The position numbers were made by a program, and so were the translations under genes. This document shows, one piece after another, positions 55,991 to 64,000 of a DNA stretch of 64,000 bases. This stretch comes from Paralithodes platypus (Eukaryota > Arthropoda > Malacostraca > Decapoda > Lithodidae). The notes below the pieces were generated by a model. That model had not been told where the DNA came from, made no database searches, and was given only the letters and a program-made list of their open reading frames with translations. The first letter of the stretch is position 1, and each line of letters starts with the position of its first letter. The stretch lies in NCBI GenBank assembly GCA_032716605.1, contig CM064560.1, positions 10,909,744-10,973,743 on the forward strand, in the 5' to 3' direction.

Positions 55991-56652
55991 ACTAGGGTGC
56001 CAGCTAATAAAAAGAAAATGCAACTGCCTCTTAGTGACGGCCCTGAAGCATATTCCTGCGGAAGTAGTAGCCTCCTAACTATTAGAATATATCAAGAGCT
56101 AAGGCGCAGAAAAAACACAAAACATGAGGCGCTGATCCTGGAGGACTGAAGGCGCCTGTACAATAGTACCCTATTTTAACACTCCCTGCGGGCACACCAA
56201 TGGGGCAGCCTGTGCTAGCTAATCTAAGAACCTGTTCAATACAACTCAGATATATACAAATGAGCAAGGACTCACTAGAAGCGAGCGAACGAAGAATAAC
56301 GCAGAGCACTGGCGACACACGTCTAGTCAGGTTGGCCGCGGGGAGTGGAAGGAGGAAGTATGGCGGCTCAAGGAGCAGCGTCAGGGAGAGAATCAGCAAG
56401 AAATCCACCGAGATGGAAAGCATTAGAATATAACATATTTTAAGTTTAGTTTTCCTTTTTATTTTTTCGAAAGTTTTTTCGTAGTGAGTACCCAATCATA
56501 AGACGATTCCATAAGAGAATTAGCATTGCCCTTATGACGTAGGACTCCTTCTCCCCGCGGCAGTCAATTCAAACTGGCTACCCGCGGGCGCTTGAAAGGG
56601 GACTATTATACTAATAGGCATATCGTCAATGATGGAGGGGCCACTAATAAAT

Positions 56653-57270
56653 ATCCATATATATAATATTTCTATTTTAAGGGGGTTGATGATGTCACAA
56701 CCGGTCTCCAGCCGGTTTGAGAAAACACGGACGTAATCAACATACGAACTTAGTTAACGCAACAAACTCCTGCTTCAATACACAAATAAATTAGCGTTAA
56801 CCTCCACCCAAAATTGTTGTACCCTCAGACAGCTGATAATAAATCTCTAACACAAAAAATACCAAAATAACACACAAAATTGCACTAAATCCGTTATCGA
56901 ACATTGCTAGAATGTTTCTAGATAGTAAATATATGCCAAAAGTCACTAGAATAATACAATAGTCTCTAGAATGTTGCTTAAAATAGCTAAAATTTATAAA
57001 ATGTCGTTGAAATTTATGTCACTAGATGTAAACAAAATGCTTCTAGATCGAAGTAAATACCTCTAGATCTAGCGTTAAATTAGCTAAATTGGCAACACTG
57101 TTTGGTCTAAACCATTCGCCCCCTCCCTTCCCCCTCGACCGATATAGCCGCTTTGCAAGCAAGCAAGCTGAGGGTAATTTAGTAGTCGCAGAGTCCCGCA
57201 AACTTGGCATTTAGACGCCATCTTGACTGACTCTAGTACTCTCGTTGTATATCATAATATATCATTGTTT
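56653..57270. other. AT-rich interval, no gene seen
   Basis: Contains many CTAGAAT/TCTAGAT words but no recognisable element ends. TTTAGACGCCATCTTGAC at about 57210 recurs at about 59089, on the far side of the decayed LINE. Confidence 0.5.
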
Positions 57271-57371
57271 GAAAGCAAATGGGCGATAGCTAGAGGATTG
57301 AGAGCAGTCGCTCTCTCTTTCAAAGAATGAGTGACTGCTCTCAATCCTCTAGGTATCGCCCATTTGCTTTC
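57271..57371. repeat. Short hairpin with 39-bp arms
   Basis: GAAAGCAAATGGGCGATAGC... at 57271 pairs with ...GGTATCGCCCATTTGCTTTC at 57371 with one or two mismatches; the loop is about 23 nt. Confidence 0.8.
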
Positions 57372-57439
57372 ATTTCTTACATATCTAAAGTATATTTATC
57401 TATTCTTAATTCAAAATTTTGTAAGCATTAAATTTGTCA

Positions 57440-59084
57440 TCCCCTAATCTTTTTTCAGATCACCAGTATGGTTCCATAAGGGACGCTCTGCTGGTGATCT
57501 CCTTTCTTACCTTACTAATTCTTGGTCATCCTTCTTTCAGGACTTCGGTGAAACCGTTTCTATTGCTCTAGCTATATCAGAAGCCTTCGATATGGTCTGA
57601 TACAAATAACTTACTTCCAAACTACCCTCGTTCGGCTGCTATCTCTCTATCTGTACCTTTATCTCTAATTTCCTTTCTGGCCGTTCCATAATAATTGCGG
57701 TTGTGGGCGGCCATTGCTCACTTCCTTTTCTTAACTTGTGGAATGGGCTTCCCCGAGACGTTATAGACTGCATCACCGTTGATTCATTTAAACTCCGCCT
57801 AGACAAATATCTCGCAGCAAACCCGCGACTGACTGCGTTTGTAAATGAATAACTTTATTTTATCCCCCCCTCAGTTACTAACCCATCTGTCCCCTACTAA
57901 CTTCCTAACCCTGCCACGGACATTAGTTCCAGGGCAGTAATTCCCTTTCCAATGTTCCCTTACCCACTCTAAACCACTGTTTGGACACTTGATCCTCAGT
58001 GTTTTGGAGGACAAGCAGCCTAGAAGGGTCACTAGATCTGTTGTTGCTTGATTTCCTTTGTACTCTTCTGTACTCCTTTGTACTCCTTAATCTATCAAAT
58101 CTGGTATTCCTCAGGACTGTGTCCTGTCTCCAGTTCTCTGTCTAATATTCATTAATGCTCTCCTCAACTGTACCTCTAGTCTTATCCACTCATATGCTGA
58201 TGACTCTACCATACACTATTTAACTAGTTTTTCAGAACAACCCAATAGGCAATCACTTCAAAACTCATGTGAAGGAGCCATAGCACACCTATCTTCTGAT
58301 CTATAAATTATTTCTGATTGGGGCAGAGAAAATCTTGTTACTTTCAATGCCTCCAAGACCCATTTTCTCCTTCTATCTACCCGTTGCAATATTCCGCAAG
58401 ACTATCAATAATTACTCTTCAACATTACACAAATCAACCCTTCATCTTCTCTCACTATTCTTGCTGTATCTGTTTGAACCGAACTGTTGTAAAGAGCATA
58501 TTGCCACTTTTGCTAAAACAGCTTCCCAGAAGTTAGGTGTGCTTAACCATCTCCGTGGGTTCTGCACCCACGTACAGCTTCTTGTTCTGTATAAGGGCGC
58601 AGTGCGCCCATGTATTGAGTATTGGTCGCATGTGTGGGGAGGTTTAACCCATGCCGCACTTCTCGAAAGAGTAGAATCTAAAGTGTTTCGCCTCATCAGC
58701 TCTCACTTCTTCTTACTAATTCCTACAATTTTTTTCTACACGCTGCAAGTTGTATATCTTTCTTTCTTCTATCGCTATTACAACAATCAGCGTTCTTCAG
58801 AGGTCTCTCAGTGAATACCCCATCACTTGCCTTTCAAGACAGTCTCACTCCTATTCCGTCCAGCTTTCCAACCTAAGAATTCGCGAATTTTCTGTCTTTC
58901 TTCTACTCAACAAGTGAACTGTAGAACTCTCTCCCTCAATCAATCTTTCCTTCATCCCATGACTTGGACTACTCTAAACTTCATGTGTCCAGGCATTTTT
59001 ACCCCAACGTCCCTTGAATTTGGCTCTCTTTTGGCTGTCTTTTGTGTCCTTCATACACGTAGATCAAAAATAAAACCTTAGCTT
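57440..59084 (+). pseudogene. Second copy of the 33.9-kb LINE family, decayed
   Basis: 57455-57720 encodes the FRKGRSTGDLL-like region (here WFHKGRSAGDLLSYLTNSWSS). After a CR1 fragment (57733-58087), the RT resumes with IRSGIPQ-like and SYADDS sequence at about 58095-58210 and continues in several frames to 58990. The 3' end is ATCAAAAATAAAA at about 59070-59084. It is clearly inactive. Confidence 0.75.
57733..58087 (+). mobile_element. CR1 3' end inserted into the older LINE
   Basis: Nearly identical to 17839-18184, from ACTTGTGGAATGGGCTTCCC through the final codons (AFVNE) and the 3' UTR to TTTGTACTCC repeats. The host LINE continues on both sides; TCTT/TCTA at the borders may be the remains of a target duplication. 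Confidence 0.88.
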
Positions 59085-59128
59085 TAGACGCCATCTTGAC
59101 TTTTGTACTCTTTTTATATATCATACGA

Positions 59129-59266
59129 TGTTGTTGTTTGTACTCTTCATTACTAATCATATGCTACTAACACAATATATTATCTTTCTCTATCACTGTT
59201 GTTGTTTGTACTCTTCATTACTAACCATATGCTACTAACACAATATATTATCTTTCTCTATCACTG
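59129..59266. repeat. 68-bp tandem duplication
   Basis: TGTTGTTGTTTGTACTCTTC... occurs at 59129 and 59197 and starts again at 59265. Confidence 0.85.
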
Positions 59267-59437
59267 TTGAACTACTTAACTGAATCAATTGTTGGAATAC
59301 TACATTCAAAATTGACTGAATATCAAGATGGCGCCCAGTGGCTTGACTCCAGGGTGGTGATATGTTTTTATAGGTACTCTTTCTATCTTCCAGGACGTCA
59401 CTATTCATCCCCCCAAAACACAACATTGAGTATATTT

Positions 59438-59632
59438 AATTATATAAGGAACCCAGCTTCCTCGTATTCACACATAGGGGTATATTGCACACTGACAATG
59501 ATAATTATATAAGGAACTCAGCTTCCTCGTATTCACACATAGGGGTATATTGCACACTGACAATGATAATTATATAAGGAACCCAGCTTCCTCGTATTCA
59601 CACATAGGGGTATATTGCACACTGACAATGAT
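59438..59632. repeat. 65-bp tandem repeat, three copies
   Basis: AATTATATAAGGAACCCAGC... begins at 59438, 59503 and 59568 with one base difference. Confidence 0.92.
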
Positions 59633-59670
59633 AATTCTCTGGGGATATCTGATAAGGTGTGCTATGCTCA

Positions 59671-60058
59671 TTAAAGGGGGCCCACCTCGCGTTTTTTCTC
59701 TTTCTCTCTCTCTCTCTCTCTTTGGCTTTTATCCATTTGGCCCCATTCAGCCTACTGTTTCAAGACGTTTACCCCCATCCAGGTGTCAATATTTTCCTGG
59801 TGAGTGGTAGCGAGCCAGCATATGTATATTATTGTTTTGAGAGCAAGCTAAATTTGTAAATTTTTCGATAGAAAAATGTCTCCGGCAAAGCCGGATTTCT
59901 CCATACAATGCTGGCTCGCTATCACTCGCCAGGAAGATATCGACACCTGGATGGGGATAAAAGCCTTAAAACAGTTGGCTGAATGGGGCCGAATGGATAC
60001 AAGCCAGAGAAAGAGAGAAACGGAGAGAAAGATAAAAAAAGCAGGTGACCCCCCTTAA
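59671..60058. mobile_element. TTAA foldback MITE, family A copy 4
   Basis: TTAAAGGGGGCCCACCT at the left, AGGTGACCCCCCTTAA at the right, TTAA at 59671-59674 and 60055-60058. Palindromic arms as in the other copies. It ends 82 bases before the laccase exon. Confidence 0.87.
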
Positions 60059-60140
60059 GAATGTTCTCTCAGAATCAATGAAATAAGGACAAGTTTCTTT
60101 GACGGTTACTTAGAAGGCCTGATATTCATTGAAATTATAG

Positions 60141-60349
60141 GTCATGAATGCGAGCGTCCCTGTGTGGTTGGCGACACCCGTATCTGCCAGTACGAGTTTT
60201 ATCTGGGGGAGTACCACACCCTTAGCCGCGCCTGCTATGACTGTCCCAACAACCTCACTGACTGTGACCGACAAGAGTGTGTGCCGGCTGATGGGCTTCC
60301 CAGGCCATTCTTAGCGGTCAATAAACAATATCCAGGACCAGCTATACAG
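60141..60349 (+). CDS. Laccase-type multicopper oxidase, one internal exon
   Basis: 209 nt between acceptor ATTATAG|GTC and donor ATACAG|GTAATG, open in one frame (split first codon, full last codon). It encodes a Cys-rich segment with CQYEFYLGEYHTLSRACYDC, DCDRQECVPADG and VNKQYPGPAIQ. This is the region that precedes the first cupredoxin domain in arthropod laccases, enzymes that oxidise phenols in cuticle tanning or act in the gut and haemolymph. The copper ligands would lie in later exons, which are not in this window. The gene runs on the plus strand; transposons fill its surrounding introns. Paralogue not determinable. Confidence 0.85.
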
Positions 60350-60789
60350 GTAATGTTATGCTAGACATAAACACGTTACTGGATTCACTAAATGGAAAGA
60401 AACAAGATATTCAACATAAACACAAACAGTAGAACAAGATACTTTATATAATCATAAAACATTACTTTTAAAGTTCATGGAATAGATATTGGATACGCTA
60501 CGCTTCAACCTTTGCGTTATTATCGATGTAGTACTTAACTATATTTTAGGTGGATAAACGACAGCCAATCATAAACAAAACAACTTCGTCCACAATCCGT
60601 TCCCTCACTAATTAACACTTCCTATTATAGCTTAAATATGTGTATCTCTAGCTTCACGCGGTCTTAGAAATGGACAATTCCTACACTCAAATGAAATAGG
60701 CTAAGCAAGTATGATTAATTCCTATGGATACTGCACTACTCTACCTCGGATGTTACTCCCATTAAAGACTGCCTAACTCTAGGTTATTC
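60350..60789 (+). other. Intron sequence after the laccase exon
   Basis: AT-rich and non-coding, running up to the LTR start at 60790. No further exon recognised in the window. Confidence 0.6.
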
Positions 60790-62595
60790 TGTGACGCTCA
60801 CCGCTTCCCCCAGAACCGCATGGCTTACTCGCTAGGACTCGCCAGGGCAGAGAATGTAGCTACAGTCTACCTATCATTGTGTACTTTCCTTCTCGAGAAA
60901 GCTTGTGTTGCAGACAGTTCAGAACTGTTCTTTGTTTTCGTCTGTCACAATCCTTTCTATTTTATTTAGTCAATTGAAAGTATTGTGTTAAGTAGTTGAA
61001 TGATGGGAAGGCGAGCGGGAGAGAGAGAGAGAGAGAGACCAGGTGGTGTGACTTGGTGGTGAGTGTGGCGCGTGGCTGGCCCCCTTACATAGGCCTCGCG
61101 GGATTTGTTGCCTCCTGCCTAACACGGCCTACTAGGCGGCTGCTTACTGGGCGACTGTCGTGCGCCCTCGTGCCATTCCTGCGAACTGGGACTCCAGCCA
61201 TGCGGTCCCTGGGAATATCTTGGTCAGATCCGTCCCAGACAGCATACTCTAAGCATCTCCCATGAACTGTTCCACACTCTTGTCTTAGAATCTTTCTCTC
61301 CTACTGCCTCTATCATTTCCACTACTTCCTCACCTTTTATTAATATCAATCCCCCTCTGGTTCCCTGCATCCACACCTTGAATTGGTGGCCAGACTGTAT
61401 TATATGCTGGATCTCACATTTCTTATGTACTAGGCTAAGGTTGAAGATAGTCATTGTCTTTTTTGGGGGATTGTATTGCTCGGACTGTCTCCATCAATCA
61501 CTAATGTTTCTACAGGGTTAAATAATGCTAGACTAGGGATCAGGTACCTTGCTGTTGGTGGTTTCACTGTGTGTAGGCTACTTTTGAGCTGCACGACACT
61601 ACGGATTCTGTGGGTTACCTGGGTGGATCTTTTGTCTGTGTACCTTGGAGTTTAGACTGTGAGGACTGCTTGCCTAATCCACCCAACACTGTTCTAACTC
61701 TATTTGCTTTTACTTTTGAGGGTCGCCAGGAGGATACTCGATACTTGTGATCGAGAATCCTCAAGAGAGCACCCCTTCATATTAACGTAATCAGGCCACA
61801 CAGACCCAAGGTCCACACTAGGCTAGGAGCTGCCTGGCTCCACCAGAATTCTGTACCTTTGCGCATCCCAGCTAGACTTTATTAACCCGGGTAGACATTA
61901 GCTGGATTAGATCATATACTCTTTTATGCATACCCATTATTTCTACACAAGCATTTTGAGGTCTAGGTTGCTGTAGAGAGACACAACCAGCATAGACCGG
62001 TTTTGTTAATAGGAGTACTACTTTTTCGTGGCGAGCATTATTACTGTTGCACCGCTTATAATATTCTTGTGTCCAATAACATTATAGGTCCAGCCTTTTT
62101 GTGTATTTAGCCTACACGTGCATTGTCCTGCCTCCTGCTATTTTGTGGTTCCATTTCCGATACGTTCTTCTTAGTAGCATCCGACATTATTCAGAAGATT
62201 CCTTGTTCGGTGCTTGAGGACTTTACAACACTTTCTTTCATAAATGAGTGACAGATATTATTGATTAAAGTAACGTTAAGTAAACCTTCTTGTTTGCATT
62301 AGATCACTCTTGTGATTTAATTAAGTTAACTATCTTTTCCTTGTGTACCATAACTAAGCAACCATATGTTATAGGTAATAGGCTGTTTCAGAGAACATCA
62401 GCCTATAGTAGAAGCACATAGATACTGAGAGTTAAGATACCCCGCTATCGCAGATATAACTCTGGAGGGTATATGTGTTCTTTGTTCGACGGGATTATAT
62501 ATCAGGGGTTGGATCTAGCGTTTCCGTTGTTGCATTTATGCCAGTCTAGTCCTATGTATAAGAGCCACTGATTTATACGAGACCCGATCGTAACA
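60790..62595 (+). mobile_element. Ty3/gypsy LTR (5' side), 1806 bp
   Basis: TGTGACGCTCACCGC to GATCGTAACA, nearly identical to 40387-42214. It is followed by a primer-binding-site candidate and gag, so it is the 5' LTR of a copy that continues beyond the window. Confidence 0.92.
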
Positions 62596-62597
62596 AA

Positions 62598-62615
62598 TGG
62601 CGACCTAGCTCAGGA
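62598..62615 (+). other. Primer-binding-site candidate
   Basis: TGGCGACCTAGCTCAGGA starts two bases after the LTR. TGG at this place is typical of a tRNA 3'-CCA complement. I cannot assign the tRNA. Confidence 0.5.
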
Positions 62616-62848
62616 TTTGGTGAACTGACATATAATTGCAGGTTATTGTGCAGATTTTTCTCACAGTTTAGGCAGTGAACATTTGTTGATTTTGTGGAAT
62701 ATTTTTTGAGGACATGCAATAATTATTTTTTTAGCAAAGTAATATAGCACTTAAGCTGTCTCCGAGATTTTTTTTGTGAATATTGTGGTATAAGAGTGTG
62801 GGGTACTTCTTTTTTGTGTATCAATGTGAAAAATCTTCAGTGAGCATC

Positions 62849-63955
62849 ATGTCTTATAGCGGATCAGTGCAGGATGAAGACACAGTACGTGATGTAGAAG
62901 CTGAGGAGCAGCAGCATGGGCAGGTTGTTAACTTGGTGAACAGTGAGGAGGATGCAAGGAATTTTTTACAAGGGCCTGTTACTTCCGACCGGTTGGTGGG
63001 TATGAATCGGTACGGCCTCCAGTGCTTAGCCGCAGCTATCGGTCATGTATGTACTAGTGGCATGACCAAGGATGACCTGATAACGTGTGTGCTGGGTTGG
63101 GTGACTGGCGTACGAGGTAGGGTGAGTGCTCAGAGCCCTTTGGCCGAGCCTCCCGTTCACTCGACTCCCAATCCTCCTATTGGAGTACCGACCCTGAGCA
63201 CGCTTCCGCAGGTGGGTAGTGACTGGCAGGGTGGTTTGCCCCTGGGGGGATCACCGGGTATTTCTAACATCATTGCATCTCCTCCTCCTCAAGGTTTGAC
63301 CCCGGAGATGCTCTTTCGGCTCGAGATGGCAAAACATCAGAGTCAACAGCAGACAGAGCTAGCTAAGATAGAAGAGAGAAAAGAGCTAGCTAAGATAGAA
63401 GAGAGAAAAGAGCTGGCTAGGATGCAGCAACAGACGAGGGAAGCTGAGCTTAGGACTGAACTAGAATCTACAAGATACCGTGCCGACATGGATTTAGAGA
63501 AGTCTCGTGTTGAGATGACGGGACAGCGACTCGGTACTGGAAACCGTGCGCATGATCAGTCTCTGTCGCACCTTCTTAAACTGGTCCATGTATTTGACGA
63601 GTCTGGTGTCACAGAGTTTTTCAATAGATTTGAGAAGAAGTGCCGGGAGCATCAGTGGCCTGAAGTTAAGTGGGCGGCCCTTGTGTCCTCTAGACTCGTA
63701 GGTAAGGGGCTCAAGGCTTACGATGCACTGCCTTTGGAGTCCTGCATTGTTTATGAGGAGCTCAAGGAGGCTGTCCTGCGGGCATACGAGCTACAAGCCG
63801 ATACATATAGGTTAAAGTTCCGGGGTGTGATTAAGGGGAGAGACAGTACCTTCTTGGAGCACGCCCGGGACCTGTCTGACGCTATGGGAAACTGGCTCAG
63901 ATCAGAGAAGACAACTACGTTTGATGAGATGAAACTGTTGATGCTTCTAGAGTAG
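62849..63955 (+). pseudogene. Ty3/gypsy gag, interrupted by a stop
   Basis: The ATG at 62849 (MSYSGSVQ) fits better than the in-frame ATG at 62783, whose extra residues are hydrophobic and unlike gag. An acidic N terminus is followed by a Pro-rich linker and a long Glu/Lys/Arg-rich coiled-coil stretch (about residues 165-225, with a repeated ELAKIEERK). A SCAN/gag-like helical region (VTEFFNRFEKKC, VYEELKEAVLRAYEL) follows. Gag packages the element's RNA into particles. The TAG at 63953-63955 interrupts the conserved LLE/F region, and the same frame stays open to the end of the window, so the stop looks like a point mutation in a longer gag. Confidence 0.8.
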
Positions 63956-64000
63956 TTTTATAAGTGTACGGGCGGCGACTTGACTTTAAACCTTAAAGAG

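Larger units (their letters stand above)
48540..56652 (-). mobile_element. Unclassified large TIR element, copy 3 (best preserved)
   Basis: ATTTATTAGTGGCCCCTCCA at 48540 and its complement ending at 56652 are perfect over about 37 bp. It is 8.1 kb with a 655-bp TTAA insertion, so about 7.5 kb originally. It codes on the minus strand between 54780 and 51863. The left 3 kb (48.6-51.8 kb) has no long frame that I recognise. No DDE transposase, Tyr recombinase, RT, helicase or polymerase motif was found. Confidence 0.8.

Noticed and set aside
48540..56652. hAT assignment from the TAGTGG-like end
   Set aside because: The inverted repeat extends outward beyond TAGTG and the expected 8-bp direct duplications are not present in copy 3.
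1..64000. CRISPR array or bacterial operon
   Set aside because: The regularly spaced repeats are minisatellites without unique spacers; gene structure and elements are eukaryotic.

Overview
The window is eukaryotic and looks like an arthropod, most probably a large, transposon-rich crustacean genome. The reasons are a spliced multicopper-oxidase (laccase) exon of arthropod type, Penelope-like elements with a GIY-YIG endonuclease, CR1-, RTE- and Jockey-like LINEs, a Ty3/gypsy element with 1.8 kb LTRs, abundant microsatellites and very little host coding sequence. The species assignment is inference; the element families are read from protein motifs. Nearly everything here is mobile DNA, nested several layers deep. 

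Layout. 1-690: tandem 332-bp repeat carrying a tRNA-like promoter. 691-3665: right part of an unclassified large TIR element (copy 1). 3716-7430: two Penelope-like elements head to head, forming a 3.7 kb palindrome, one with an intact RT + GIY-YIG frame. 8255-10827: PIF/Harbinger-like non-autonomous element. 10850-14572: decayed RTE-type LINE with two TTAA-flanked insertions. 14735-18184: CR1-type LINE. 18310-20957: foldback MITEs and three Harbinger-like elements nested inside one another. 21004-28497: copy 2 of the large element. 28506-32175: more TTAA elements, foldback MITEs and a decayed piggyBac transposase. 32213-33405 and 42290-45384: the same 15/16-bp minisatellite in opposite orientations. 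33475-36445: GAT-type microsatellite with a LINE inside. 36716-38693: FLYWCH/MULE transposase-like frame ending in AATAAA and an A18 tract. 39228-42214: Penelope 3' piece, then the 3' end of a Ty3/gypsy element (RNase H, polypurine tract, LTR). 45753-47705: a cluster of TTAA elements. 48063-56652: copy 3 of the large element. 57271-59084: hairpin and decayed LINEs. 60141-60349: the laccase exon, the only host gene part I am confident of. 60790-64000: 5' LTR, primer-binding site and gag of a second copy of the same Ty3/gypsy family. 

The candidate for an undescribed system is the 7-8 kb TIR element present as copies at 691-3665 (truncated), 21004-28497 and 48063-56652. It has ATTTATTAGTGGCCCC-type ends. 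It also has a minus-strand coding region whose first protein carries eight Cys/His zinc ligands with identical spacing in two diverged copies, and an intron of about 175 nt at the same place in all three copies. Next to its left end lies a roughly 480-bp hairpin module that mirrors the right end of the same copy. I recognise no transposase in it. A second theme is TTAA-targeted insertion: at least ten elements of several TIR families are flanked by TTAA. Two of the target sites can be verified inside this window, and a piggyBac transposase remnant is present.
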